A DNA stretch of 64,000 nt from Halalkalibacter nanhaiisediminis (GTDB lineage Bacteria > Bacillota > Bacilli > Bacillales > Bacillaceae_D). Every line of letters starts with the position of its first letter. The stretch's first letter is position 1. Position numbers and translations under genes: made by a program. Below the pieces are notes generated by a model. It was not told the origin of the DNA and did not search any database. It saw only the letters and a list, made by a program, of their open reading frames with translations. The DNA is taken from contig NZ_VLKZ01000011.1 of assembly GCF_007830185.1 (NCBI RefSeq), positions 1-64,000 on the forward strand, written 5' to 3'. This document shows positions 55,827 through 64,000 of the stretch, piece after piece.

Positions 55827-57458
55827 ATGATTCAGTTTAATCGAATCGATACAAAAAAGCATGCTAGTAAGCCAAATGTAAAGCTTACATTGAAAATGAA
55901 AATGATCCTTTTAATTGGGCTTTTAATTATCGGAATGTTCGCTATAATGGCGGTTTTTCTGGAATCTTTTTTTTCAGAGGCTTTAGAAAATCAGGTTGGA
56001 GAAAGAGCGTTAAGTGTTGCTCAAAGTGTAGCAAATATTCCTGAGTTAAAAGCCGCTTTTGAACTAGATGATCCTGCTTCTGTCATTCAACCTCTTGTGA
56101 CACCAATTCGGGAAGCTTCAGGTGCTGAGTTTATTGTTGTCGGGAATAGACAAGAAATTCGCTATGCTCATCCAGTGCCAGAACTTGTTGGAGAAAAGAT
56201 GGTAGGAGAGGATAATGAGCGTGCTTTTCTATACGGGGAGTCTTACGTTTCAAGAGCAGTTGGATCACTTGGACCGTCTTTACGTGGTAAGGTACCAGTG
56301 ATTTCTGATGAGGAAGATGTGATCGGTGTTGTCTCTGTCGGTTTTTTGGTTGAGGATGTTGATAGGAATATTAGTAGCTCTATTCAAGAGTTATGGTATG
56401 TATTGTTACTCATTGCTGGAATCGGAATCGTAGGGGCAATTTTGATTGCTCAATATATCAAAAAGGTGTTGTTTGGTTTAGAACCTGAAGAAATATCTTA
56501 TCTATTTCTTCAAAAAGAGACGATTTTACAATCTGCCCATGAAGGGATTATCGCCGTGAACAAAAATGGTTTGATCACGTTAATGAATGCAGCTGCTGAG
56601 AGATTACTTTTTGAAGGTGAAACAAAAATCAATTATGTAGGGAAGCCTATTCAAGAATTTTTGCCTGATACTAGATTACTAGAAGTCCTAGAATCTGGGG
56701 AAAGTCAATATGATAGGGAAATGATTGTTGGGAAGCACATTGTCGTTGTCAATCGAGTTCCTATTTATTATGAGGGAACGATGATGGGGGCTGTCTCGAC
56801 ATTTCGTAATAAAACGGAAATGGAACATTTAACAAAAGAATTATCAAGAATAAAACAATATGCCAATGCCTTAAGAGCTCAAACACATGAGTTTACAAAT
56901 AAATTATATACCATTTTAGGACTACTACAGCTAGATCAAAAACAAGAGGCAGTAGATTTTATTCGAAAAGAGAGTGACATTCAGCAAGAGTGGATTCGCT
57001 TTTTGCTTGAAAAAGTCCCTGATCCTTTGATCGGCGCTATACTATTAGGTAAATTAAACCAGGCGAACGAACTAAGAGTGTCGTTGTCAATTGATCCAGA
57101 AAGTAGTCTGACACATCAAGTATCAGGGGAAAAACGAGAAGTACTTTTAACGGTGTTAGGGAATGTCATTGAAAATGCGATAGAAGCAGTCAAAGGTCAA
57201 CCAGATCGTCGGATTAAGCTATTTTTCACCGATTTAGGAGAGGACATGATTTTTGAAATTGAAGATTCAGGACCTGGCGTTTCAGAAGAGGATGAGATTC
57301 ATATATTTGAGCAAGGATTTTCAACGAAGGAAGGCTCACACCGTGGCATTGGGCTAGCGTTGTCAAAGCAAATCATAGCTGATGTCGGGGGGACGATTTT
57401 TTTAGAAGACGCAGAACTTGGAGGGGCTTGTTTTATCATAACGATACCAAAGGACTAA
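55827..57458 (+). CDS. CitA/DcuS-family sensor histidine kinase
   Basis: 543 residues. Two membrane helices (about 25-47 and 187-210) flank an extracellular PDC sensor domain typical of di/tricarboxylate sensors (GERALSVAQSVANIPE...REASGAEFIVVGN). A PAS domain (about 230-325) and a SpoOB-type H-box AQTHEFTNKLYTILG precede the HATPase (NVIENAIEA, EDSGPGV, GIGLAL). A carboxylate such as citrate, malate or fumarate is the likely ligand. Adjacent response regulator follows; no transporter gene is next to it. Confidence 0.92.
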   Translation: MIQFNRIDTKKHASKPNVKLTLKMKMILLIGLLIIGMFAIMAVFLESFFSEALENQVGERALSVAQSVANIPELKAAFELDDPASVIQPLVTPIREASGAEFIVVGNRQEIRYAHPVPELVGEKMVGEDNERAFLYGESYVSRAVGSLGPSLRGKVPVISDEEDVIGVVSVGFLVEDVDRNISSSIQELWYVLLLIAGIGIVGAILIAQYIKKVLFGLEPEEISYLFLQKETILQSAHEGIIAVNKNGLITLMNAAAERLLFEGETKINYVGKPIQEFLPDTRLLEVLESGESQYDREMIVGKHIVVVNRVPIYYEGTMMGAVSTFRNKTEMEHLTKELSRIKQYANALRAQTHEFTNKLYTILGLLQLDQKQEAVDFIRKESDIQQEWIRFLLEKVPDPLIGAILLGKLNQANELRVSLSIDPESSLTHQVSGEKREVLLTVLGNVIENAIEAVKGQPDRRIKLFFTDLGEDMIFEIEDSGPGVSEEDEIHIFEQGFSTKEGSHRGIGLALSKQIIADVGGTIFLEDAELGGACFIITIPKD

Positions 57459-57469
57459 AGGAGAGACGA

Positions 57470-58168
57470 ATGGGTAATGTATTTCATGTTTTAATCGTGG
57501 AAGACGATTTTCGAGTTGCTGAAATCAATCGTCAATTTGTTGAGAAAATAGATGGTTTTACGGTACTAGCTATCGCTAAAACAGGAAAAGAAGCGTTAGC
57601 ATACCTTGAAAATAGCGACTTACTACCAGATCTCATTTTGCTAGATGTGTATATTCCTGATGTTTTTGGCTTGGATTTATTCTGGAAAATCCGTAAAACC
57701 TATCATGATATTGATATGATTATGATAACTGCCGCTAAAGAAGTGGTAACAATTGAAGAAGCGTTGCGTGGCGGTATTTTTGATTATATTGTCAAACCCG
57801 TAGATTTTACGAGATTCGAACATACATTAAAAAGATATCGCGATCAGCGAATTCTTCTTAGCTCAAAGAGTGAAATGGAGCAAGAGGAAATTGATCTGCT
57901 AACTGGCTTAAAGGAGTTACATCCTTTAAAAACAGTGTCTAATGAAGTCGTACCAAAAGGAATTGATCGCATTACATTAGATAAGATAGAAGATATTTTA
58001 AAACAGAGTGATGGTGGTATGACAGCTGTTGAGTTAGGGGCGGAAATCGGGGTAAGTCGCTCTACTGCTAGACGTTACTTGGAATATTTGGTCTCTATTC
58101 ATAAGGTAGAGGCCAATCTTAAGTATGGGGATGTCGGAAGACCTGAGCGTCGGTATGTCTACTTGTGA
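57470..58168 (+). CDS. CitB/DcuR-family response regulator
   Basis: 232 residues. Receiver domain with VEDD acidic pair and phospho-Asp in LILLDVYIPD, Thr in ITAAKE and Lys in IVKPVDF. The C-terminal HTH (MTAVELGAEIGVSRSTARRYLEYLVS) is the CitB type. The ATG at 57470 has AAAGGAGAG 6 nt upstream; it begins 11 nt after the kinase. Controls transport or use of the carboxylate sensed by its partner. Confidence 0.92.
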   Translation: MGNVFHVLIVEDDFRVAEINRQFVEKIDGFTVLAIAKTGKEALAYLENSDLLPDLILLDVYIPDVFGLDLFWKIRKTYHDIDMIMITAAKEVVTIEEALRGGIFDYIVKPVDFTRFEHTLKRYRDQRILLSSKSEMEQEEIDLLTGLKELHPLKTVSNEVVPKGIDRITLDKIEDILKQSDGGMTAVELGAEIGVSRSTARRYLEYLVSIHKVEANLKYGDVGRPERRYVYL

Positions 58169-58293
58169 ACAAAATGAACAAAATACTTATTAAGAGTAAT
58201 AACCTGTTTATGTTTCTAATCTTTATGGATGATAAGGTTCTAGATTAGAAGCGTTTTTAAAAATTTTTGTTGTTTTTAGTACTTTTAAAATGG

Positions 58294-58337
58294 TAGCTCT
58301 CGTTAGGTTCGTTTCATCTAACGAGAGCTTTTTTTTC
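58294..58337 (+). terminator. Terminator after the two-component pair
   Basis: AGCTCTCGTTAG / CTAACGAGAGCT perfect stem with T-run. The preceding 58200-58260 also has a CTAATCT / AGATTAG hairpin. Confidence 0.85.
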
Positions 58338-58374
58338 ATAGAAGTTTTGCTAAAAGCTCCTACACCATGGGGCA

Positions 58375-58403
58375 TTGAAATAAACGGATCCCTCGTTTAT
58401 AAT
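58375..58403 (+). promoter_or_regulatory. Sigma-A promoter of the ABC exporter
   Basis: TTGAAA, a 17-nt spacer and a perfect TATAAT at 58398-58403. The -10 element abuts the Fur box. Confidence 0.75.
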
Positions 58404-58418
58404 TGATTATCATTATCA
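58404..58418 (+). promoter_or_regulatory. Fur box
   Basis: TGATTATCATTATCA matches the 7-1-7 Fur consensus TGATAATnATTATCA at 14 of 15 positions (counting N). It starts right behind the -10, so iron-loaded Fur would block transcription. Confidence 0.7.
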
Positions 58419-58516
58419 ACATACAAGATTTCAGAAAAACAAAAAGTGGTATGGGTACGACATGTGTGTTCTTGTATCCTCTCAATCTCTTTTTGCAAGA
58501 AGAAGGAGTGGATTTA

Positions 58517-60226
58517 TTGTTAGCACGTTTTTTCTCTTATTATAAGCCTTATAAATTTTTATTTATTCTTGATTTCTCTTGTGCAGTCTTAGTTGGGTTG
58601 CTTGAGTTAGCGTTTCCGCTAGCTGTGAATCAAGTCATTGATCGTCTGCTGCCTGAAGGGAATTGGTCAATTATTTTGTGGGCTTGTGTAGGTTTATTGT
58701 TGATTTATTTATTAAATACAGGCTTGCATTATGTCGTCACATACTGGGGTCATATGCTTGGCATTAATATCGAAACGGATATGCGACGAAAGCTATTTGA
58801 GCATATGCAAAAGCTCTCCTTTGGCTACTATGATAATAATAAAACGGGGCATTCAATCTCTCGACTGACAAAAGATTTAGAGGAAATTGGTGAGGTGGCT
58901 CATCACGGTCCAGAGGATTTATTTGTTGCGGTGATGACGTTAGTTGGAGCGTTTGGAATTATGCTGACAATTAACTGGGAGCTAGCAATTATTTCTTTTT
59001 TTGTTATTCCCTTGTTAACGTGTTTGGCGATCTATTTCAATAAAAAAATGGTTCAAACGTTTCGAAAGATGTTCACTGCTGTAGCCGATATCAATGCACG
59101 AGTTGAAGATAGCATTGGTGGTATTCGTGTTGTCCAAGCATTTGCAAATGAAAAGCATGAACAAGACCAATTTGCGGTGAACAATAAAGAATATCGTCAA
59201 ACGAAATTACAGTCTTACAAAATCATGGCGCAAAATATAACAGCCAATTATCTCTTCATGCGCCTTGTTACTCTTTTTACGCTTTTATTCGGTACGTGGT
59301 TTGTGATTCAAGGAGAGTTAACGTACGGAGAATTTGTCGCGTTTATTCTTCTCGCAAATATTCTACTAGGACCGATCCAAAAAATTAATGCCGTCATTGA
59401 GAGCTATCCAAAAGGAATTGCTGGATTTAAACGGTATGTTGAAGTTCTTGATACAGCTCCTGATATTGCTGATTCACCTGATGCTTTAGATGTGGAAGTA
59501 AAGGGTGACATCACATACAACAATGTTTCTTTTGGCTATGCTGGTCAAGAACGAGTGTTGAATCACATTGATTTATCGATTCGAGCAGGAGAAACAATTG
59601 CCTTTGTTGGGCCATCAGGTGCTGGAAAAACAACGCTTTGTAGTTTATTGCCTCGTTTCTATGAAAGGGAAGAAGGGACGATTAAGATTGATGGTGTCGA
59701 TATTCGAGACATTACGCTTGAATCGTTACGAAGTCAGATTGGAATTGTGCAACAAGATGTTTTTCTTTTTTCAGGAACGATCCGAGAAAACATTGCTTAT
59801 GGTAAGCTAGATGCGACAGATGAAGAAATCATTGAGGCTGCTAGTAAAGCGCAGCTAGATGAATTCATTCGCTCGCAACCCGATGGACTTGAGACAGTCA
59901 TTGGGGAAAGAGGCGTGAAGTTATCTGGTGGCCAAAAGCAGAGACTCGCAATCGCGCGTATGTTCTTAAAAAATCCACCAATTTTAATCCTTGATGAGGC
60001 CACATCTGCACTGGATACAGAAACAGAAGTAGCGATTCAAAAAGCACTAGCTGAATTGTCAAAAGGACGGACAACCCTAGTCATTGCTCACCGTTTAGCA
60101 ACGATTAAGAATGCAGATCGAATTATGGTTGTGACAAAGCAAGGTATTGCCGAACAAGGTAAACATGAAGAGCTAATGAAGGAAGAAGGAATTTATAGCC
60201 GCTTGCATCATGCGCAGTTTGGATGA
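58517..60226 (+). CDS. ABC exporter, fused membrane and ATPase domains
   Basis: 569 residues. Six membrane helices (about 15-310) then an ATPase: Walker A GPSGAGKTTLC, Q-loop IVQQDVFLF, signature LSGGQKQRLAIARM and Walker B ILILDEATSALD. MsbA/LmrA type, a homodimer or partner of another half-transporter. The TTG at 58517 is chosen because AGAAGGAG lies 8 nt before it; the frame is open further upstream through the Fur box and lacks an SD there. The Fur box suggests a role in iron limitation, for example export of a siderophore or heme; the substrate is not determined. Confidence 0.88.
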   Translation: MLARFFSYYKPYKFLFILDFSCAVLVGLLELAFPLAVNQVIDRLLPEGNWSIILWACVGLLLIYLLNTGLHYVVTYWGHMLGINIETDMRRKLFEHMQKLSFGYYDNNKTGHSISRLTKDLEEIGEVAHHGPEDLFVAVMTLVGAFGIMLTINWELAIISFFVIPLLTCLAIYFNKKMVQTFRKMFTAVADINARVEDSIGGIRVVQAFANEKHEQDQFAVNNKEYRQTKLQSYKIMAQNITANYLFMRLVTLFTLLFGTWFVIQGELTYGEFVAFILLANILLGPIQKINAVIESYPKGIAGFKRYVEVLDTAPDIADSPDALDVEVKGDITYNNVSFGYAGQERVLNHIDLSIRAGETIAFVGPSGAGKTTLCSLLPRFYEREEGTIKIDGVDIRDITLESLRSQIGIVQQDVFLFSGTIRENIAYGKLDATDEEIIEAASKAQLDEFIRSQPDGLETVIGERGVKLSGGQKQRLAIARMFLKNPPILILDEATSALDTETEVAIQKALAELSKGRTTLVIAHRLATIKNADRIMVVTKQGIAEQGKHEELMKEEGIYSRLHHAQFG

Positions 60227-60239
60227 AAATATACAGCTA

Positions 60240-60290
60240 TAACAGCATCGCTTTCTTCTATTTGTGAAGAAAGCGATGCTGTTTTTTCTT
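60240..60290 (+). terminator. Terminator after the ABC exporter
   Basis: AACAGCATCGCTTTCTTC / GAAGAAAGCGATGCTGTT, an 18-bp perfect stem with a T-run. Confidence 0.9.
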
Positions 60291-60509
60291 AGCTTTTTAG
60301 TGTCATCTTTAACGAATAGAATATAGAATTTTTTTATTTAAAGTTGGCCAAATGAACATTCTGCTAATCGTATAAAGCTACCATAAGTTATTCAGCTCAA
60401 CCTAGTTAGTTGATACTAGCCAAGTATACTCTAATTAGCTTACACTAAATCATGTAAAGTCAACTTTGATATGAACACAAGTGGTGAACAGTTAAAGGAG
60501 AGTATATAA

Positions 60510-61190
60510 ATGGATCATGATTTACATAAAAATGTGTCAAATATAGATTTTCGCGTCCTTATTATGACCTCTGTATCTGCTGAGAGGGACGCTGTACTGC
60601 GAGGGCTTGGCGAGGCTAGTGTTTTTGATGTTGTCGTTGCAGGTGTTGGTTCTGCTGTTGCTGCTGCAAGTACGGCGGTTGCACTTAGTTCAAGGAAGTA
60701 CCACCTTGTGATAAACGCGGGTATTGCTGGTGGTTTTGTAGGAAAAGCTGAGGTTGAATCGATTGTCGTAGCAAGTGAGATTGTTGCGGCTGATTTAGGG
60801 ACGGAATCAGCGGATGGATTCATAAGCTTGGACGAGCTTAATTTAGGATCATCTCGTATTAAAGTGGAGGAAGATCTAGTGACTAATGTTATGAATGGCC
60901 TAGAAAAAGCGGGATTATCTGCATATACAGGTCCGATTCTCACTCTATCAACAGTCACTGGAACGACTGAAAGTGCTAAAATGTTAGCAGAACGTGTCGA
61001 AGGGGCTACTGCTGAGGGGATGGAAGGATACGGTGTTGCGGTTGCTGCTCGGCAATTCGGTGTCCCTGTTATGGAAATACGTGCGATCTCAAATATGGTT
61101 GGCCCACGTGATCGGGATGCGTGGCGAATAAAAGAGGCACTAGCTGCATTAGAAAAGGCTAGTTCCGTATTAGTGGAGGTTCTAAGATGA
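60510..61190 (+). CDS. mqnB: Futalosine hydrolase MqnB
   Basis: 226 residues of the nucleoside phosphorylase/MTAN fold. It splits futalosine to dehypoxanthinyl futalosine and hypoxanthine in the alternative menaquinone route. VVAGVGSAVAAAS, VINAGIAGGF and GATAEGMEGYGVAVAA (substrate Met/Glu) with EIRAISNMVGPRD (Asp) are typical. SD AAAGGAG. The stop overlaps mqnD by 4 nt. Confidence 0.92.
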   Translation: MDHDLHKNVSNIDFRVLIMTSVSAERDAVLRGLGEASVFDVVVAGVGSAVAAASTAVALSSRKYHLVINAGIAGGFVGKAEVESIVVASEIVAADLGTESADGFISLDELNLGSSRIKVEEDLVTNVMNGLEKAGLSAYTGPILTLSTVTGTTESAKMLAERVEGATAEGMEGYGVAVAARQFGVPVMEIRAISNMVGPRDRDAWRIKEALAALEKASSVLVEVLR

Positions 61191-62017
61191 ATATTGCTTT
61201 TTCTCCTTGTCCAAATGATACCTTTGTTTTCCATGCTTGGGTGCATGGTCTTATCGAAGGCGCACCGAATCTAAATGTGACATATGCAGATATTGATATT
61301 ACAAATAAGCTAGCAGCTGAAGGCAAAGGACCTGAAGTGCTGAAAATCTCTTACGGAGCGCTGCCCTGGGTATTGTCTGAGTATGCGTTAGTACCGTGTG
61401 GTGGTGCACTTGGTAGAGGCTGTGGTCCACTCGTGTTAACAAAAGAAAAAACGAACGATCCAACAGCAATTGCAGGTCGAAGAGTGGCTGTGCCTAGTGA
61501 GAGATCAACGGCATATTTGCTATTTAGACTTTGGGCAGCGCAAAATGTGCCTGGTGGAGTTGGTGAAATTGTCGTAATGCCATTTCACGAAATTATGCCC
61601 GCTGTTCGTGACGGGAAAATTGATGCTGGTCTGGTCATTCATGAAGCGCGCTTTACGTATCCTTCCTATGACTTGAACTTGATGACGGACCTTGGCAGTT
61701 GGTGGGAAGAAGATACGAATTTACCGATTCCTTTAGGAGCCATTATTGCGCATAGATCTCTAGATAAAAATGAGATTGCGAAGTGGGCACGGGCATCAGT
61801 TGAGTATGCTTGGGCGAACCCAAGAATCTCTAGCGATTATGTAATGGAGCATGCCCAAGAACTATCTCCAGAAGTGGCAAAGTCACATATTGACCTGTAT
61901 GTGAATGAGTTCACGGCTAACCTAGGAGAAGACGGGTATGCAGCTGTTGAGGCATTGCTTGGACGAGCGGCAAAGGAAGGGCTAGTGCCAGAATTTGATT
62001 TTGCGGCATTGCGTTGA
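61187..62017 (+). CDS. mqnD: 1,4-dihydroxy-6-naphthoate synthase MqnD
   Basis: 276 residues, periplasmic-binding-protein-like fold but without signal peptide. It converts cyclic dehypoxanthinyl futalosine to 1,4-dihydroxy-6-naphthoate. FSPCPNDTFVFHAW at the N-terminus, KISYGALPW and GLVIHEARFTY (His of the active site) are family signatures. Overlaps mqnB (ATGA). MqnA, MqnC and MqnE are not in the window. Confidence 0.94.
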   Translation: MNIAFSPCPNDTFVFHAWVHGLIEGAPNLNVTYADIDITNKLAAEGKGPEVLKISYGALPWVLSEYALVPCGGALGRGCGPLVLTKEKTNDPTAIAGRRVAVPSERSTAYLLFRLWAAQNVPGGVGEIVVMPFHEIMPAVRDGKIDAGLVIHEARFTYPSYDLNLMTDLGSWWEEDTNLPIPLGAIIAHRSLDKNEIAKWARASVEYAWANPRISSDYVMEHAQELSPEVAKSHIDLYVNEFTANLGEDGYAAVEALLGRAAKEGLVPEFDFAALR

Positions 62018-62051
62018 TGTAAGTAGGCGTTTTTAAATATAAGAATGAGAT

Positions 62052-62098
62052 AAAAGCTCGAGAAAGTCGATTTTGTTCGATAGTCGCGGGCTTTTTCT
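62052..62098 (+). terminator. Terminator after mqnD
   Basis: AAAGCTCG / CGCGGGCTTT imperfect stem with inner pairing GTCGA / TCGAT and a T-run. Confidence 0.65.
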
Positions 62099-62130
62099 TT
62101 CATAAGAGATGAAGAGAGAGGAGAGATGAA

Positions 62131-62952
62131 ATGTTCATTTTGATCTATATTCTTGTCGGTTTACTTGCAGGAATACTTGCGAGTCTTGTCGGTATTGGTG
62201 GAGGAATTGTAATTGTCCCAGTACTCCTATATATTGGAGCAGCGTTTGCTGGACTAATTGAAATAAGTCCGCAAACTGCAGTAGGAACCTCAATGGTCGT
62301 TGTGTTATTCACGGGATTGTCTTCCACTCTAGCTTATATGAAGCAACAGAAAATTGATTATAAAAGTGCATTGTTGTTTTTTTCAGGAAGTGGGCTAGGA
62401 GCTATTGTAGGAGCTTATGTGGTGATGGGACTAGAACTCGCTCCTTTTTCAATCGGATTCGGTCTTTTGATTATCATGATTTCTTTTTTACTTATGGTTC
62501 GACACAAACTTAAACCGATTTCATTAAAGAAGACAGTCGTTCGATCGGCTCTTGATGAATATGGAAATGAGATTTCTTACGGTTATCGTATGAGTGTGGC
62601 ATGGCCAATTTCTTTTATCGTTGGCTTGCTATCTGGTATGTTTGGGATTGGTGGAGGCGCCATGATGGTACCCGTAATGATCATTTTATTTGGTTTTCCA
62701 GCACACATTGCTGTCGCAACATCCATGCTAATGATTTTTCTTTCATCAATCACTGGTTCGATTACACACTTAGCCTTAGGGAATGTTGAGTGGCTCATTG
62801 CACTTTGGCTGACAGCAGGTGCTTGGTTTGGTGCGAAGTTCGGTGCTTATTTAAATAATAGAATGAAAAGTGAACTCGTTGTTCTTTGCTTGCGCATTGT
62901 TTTGCTTGTTATTGGTGCTAAGCTTGTTTGGGATGGAGTGTTGGCGGTTTGA
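62131..62952 (+). CDS. TSUP-family (TauE/SafE) permease
   Basis: 273 residues, about eight helices in two halves. Each half starts with the family motif: GIGGGIVIVPVLL (about 22-34) and GIGGGAMMVPVMI (about 182-194). The family moves sulfite, sulfoacetate or related organosulfur anions; the substrate here is not known. SD GAGAGGAG. Single gene. Confidence 0.88.
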   Translation: MFILIYILVGLLAGILASLVGIGGGIVIVPVLLYIGAAFAGLIEISPQTAVGTSMVVVLFTGLSSTLAYMKQQKIDYKSALLFFSGSGLGAIVGAYVVMGLELAPFSIGFGLLIIMISFLLMVRHKLKPISLKKTVVRSALDEYGNEISYGYRMSVAWPISFIVGLLSGMFGIGGGAMMVPVMIILFGFPAHIAVATSMLMIFLSSITGSITHLALGNVEWLIALWLTAGAWFGAKFGAYLNNRMKSELVVLCLRIVLLVIGAKLVWDGVLAV

Positions 62953-63346
62953 TAGGAGTTATTTAGTGTATGAAGAAAGCTACGTATGTATAGTTAAAGA
63001 AAATACAATTTGGTGATTATCTTGAGAACTAAGCAAACAAGAAATGAGACAGTGTTTCCCCAACCGAATTTTCTATTTAATAGATCAGAAGCATGAAAGG
63101 ATCAATATTTTGAGTGATTTTAAGCAAGGAGTTCCCAAAAGCTTTTATCACTTCGAGAAATATTGTTTAAACGTTTGAGGGTATAGTACTATCTAATGTA
63201 AGTTATGTATACAACCCTTTTTTGCCGAGGGTTTAACCAGAACATAGGATGTATTTAAATTTCAAAACCACCACGAATCCCTCTTTCATCTCGAAGCGTA
63301 GAACCAAAACATTGAATATATTAATAGGCTAACAACCCAATCTAAT
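62953..63346. other. Gene-free stretch
   Basis: No ORF with an SD, RNA gene or clear repeat found in this part. Confidence 0.4.
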
Positions 63347-63375
63347 CACCCACCCATGTCCCTTCGCATAAGGTA
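63347..63375 (+). promoter_or_regulatory. Sigma-K-type promoter for the coat-like gene
   Basis: CACC (mACm), a 16-nt spacer and CATAAGGTA (CATAnnnTA consensus), ending 34 nt before the start codon. Fits late mother-cell expression during sporulation. Confidence 0.6.
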
Positions 63376-63408
63376 AATAGACTAGAAAAATAGGGAGGGA
63401 CACTAAAA

Positions 63409-63627
63409 ATGTATGAAACGGATGATCAAGTAAGACAATTCGGATTCGGTAGAAGACCTTATGGTGGCTGGGGGTACGGTAGAAGACCTTATTATGGATA
63501 CGGGTTTGGTGCTGGACCATTTCTTGGTGGTTTTCTTGGAGGGTTAGCAGGAAGTGCATTGTATCCTTATGGTGGATATGGCTATTATCCATATTACCCT
63601 TACTACTCTTACTATCCATATTACTAA
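63409..63627 (+). CDS. Gly/Tyr-rich probable spore coat protein
   Basis: 72 residues. A short polar start (MYETDDQVRQFGFGRRPYGG) is followed by Gly-Tyr-Arg repeats, a hydrophobic Gly-rich stretch (FLGGFLGGLAGSALY) and a Tyr-Pro tail (YYPYYPYYSYYPYY). Tyr-rich composition and a sigma-K-type promoter suggest a cross-linked coat component. SD GGGAGG. Exact family not recognised. Confidence 0.75.
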   Translation: MYETDDQVRQFGFGRRPYGGWGYGRRPYYGYGFGAGPFLGGFLGGLAGSALYPYGGYGYYPYYPYYSYYPYY

Positions 63628-63637
63628 AAAATAATAG

Positions 63638-63681
63638 AAAAAGAAGCCTTTCGATGTAAAATATCGAGAGGTTTCTTTTTT
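63638..63681 (+). terminator. Terminator after the coat-like gene
   Basis: AAAGAAGCCTTTCGAT / ATCGAGAGGTTTCTTT stem and T-run. Confidence 0.85.
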
Positions 63682-63800
63682 TGTTACGGCTTAAATGTTT
63701 TAATTTTATTTTTTGTAGAACTATTCAAATGAAACATGAAAAAGCACCCTCTTTATAGGTGCTCTTCAATGATAGTTAACTCTCATTCTAACTAAGGTGT

Positions 63801-63893
63801 TTAGCAGCAGTAAGAAGCACCAATGATAACTAGTAGAATGAAGAGAACGACAAGTAAAGCAAAGCCGCTATGGAAACCGCCTGGACCGCTCAT
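63801..63893 (-). CDS. YjcZ-family sporulation peptide
   Basis: 30 residues: MSGPGGFHSGFALL..., a single hydrophobic helix (FALLVVLFILLVIIGASY) and a CC end. SD GAAAGGTGG 7 nt before the ATG. Matches the YjcZ/YjcZ-like family of tiny Bacillus membrane peptides linked to sporulation. Nothing certain is seen from 63894 to the window end. Confidence 0.85.
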   Translation of the reverse strand: MSGPGGFHSGFALLVVLFILLVIIGASYCC

Positions 63894-64000
63894 TCTGGCA
63901 CCACCTTTCAATAAGGATAGTACAGAATATGCAGATGAATTTAAACGGACTGGGCAAAAGCGGAAAGAAGAAAACTTATTTTAAAGAGGCTTACATAAAA

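Noticed and set aside
58403-58516. Upstream extension of the ABC exporter
   Set aside because: It would translate the Fur box and has no SD; the TTG at 58517 has a good one.
60515-61246. Long open frame opposite mqnB
   Set aside because: A shadow of the mqnB codon pattern; no SD and a low-complexity Ser/Thr/Ala-rich translation.

Overview
The window looks like the chromosome of a low-GC, spore-forming Firmicute of the Bacillaceae, probably an alkaliphile-type Bacillus. The evidence is the gene order tsaE-tsaB-rimI-tsaD ... ydiF/rex-tatA-tatC ... ydiK-ydiL-groES-groEL, which matches the Bacillus subtilis chromosome, together with a perfect CIRCE operator, cre-, Fur- and Rex-like sites, strong AGGAGG ribosome binding sites, a YjcZ-type sporulation peptide and SLH-domain surface proteins. 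Species cannot be fixed from the sequence alone.

Layout. 1-5400: the end of an rRNA operon (5S), modAB molybdate transport, a FluC/CrcB fluoride channel pair, a PLP trans-sulfuration enzyme, two tandem unrecognised about 50-residue membrane peptides, then a second identical 5S gene with its own promoter and an initiator tRNA-Met. 5400-9400: thiL plus the t6A genes tsaE, tsaB and tsaD with rimI, all overlapping. 9400-12800: a cluster of DnaA-box-like nonamers, a large membrane protein with an alkaline-phosphatase-like ectodomain, a decayed HAD gene and a small spore-coat-like protein. 12800-19600: ydiF (ABC-F) divergent from rex-tatA-tatC, then cydA-cydB and the tiny cydS, preceded by a Rex/FNR-type operator. 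19650-23450: a glycerate utilisation module (CdaR regulator, GntP permease, glycerate kinase). 23850-27130: ydiK-ydiL and the CIRCE-controlled groES-groEL.

27128-38200 is a composite mobile region inserted at the 3' end of groEL. The last 18 bp of groEL recur exactly at 37813-37830. Inside are wrecked tyrosine recombinases, a broken IS21-type istA, and a 7-gene segment (a P-loop kinase and nucleotide-sugar/surface-glycan genes) that is itself bracketed by two fragments of the 3' end of rpsI (ribosomal protein S9). 38490-48900 is a second accessory block: a HyuA/HyuB-type (ketone carboxylase-like) enzyme whose HyuB carries a fused zinc-ribbon tail, an acyl-CoA ligase, two MaoC-like hydratases, a LysR regulator, a 3-hydroxyacyl-CoA dehydrogenase and a truncated, frameshifted thiolase. 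I read it as a CoA-dependent degradation route for a ketone or related acid that has partly decayed.

49000-64000 returns to ordinary genome: a three-gene minus-strand operon of secreted/SLH surface proteins (one with a von Willebrand A domain), an unrecognised small protein, a CitA/DcuS-type two-component pair, an ABC exporter with a Fur box overlapping its promoter, mqnB-mqnD of the futalosine menaquinone pathway, a TSUP permease, a Gly/Tyr-rich coat-like protein with a sigma-K-type promoter, and a 30-residue YjcZ-family peptide.

The most interesting items are the nested att-like repeats from groEL and rpsI, the fused carboxylase cluster, the DnaA-box cluster beside tsaD, the tandem small membrane peptides with terminators built into their stop regions, and the duplicated glycosyltransferase.
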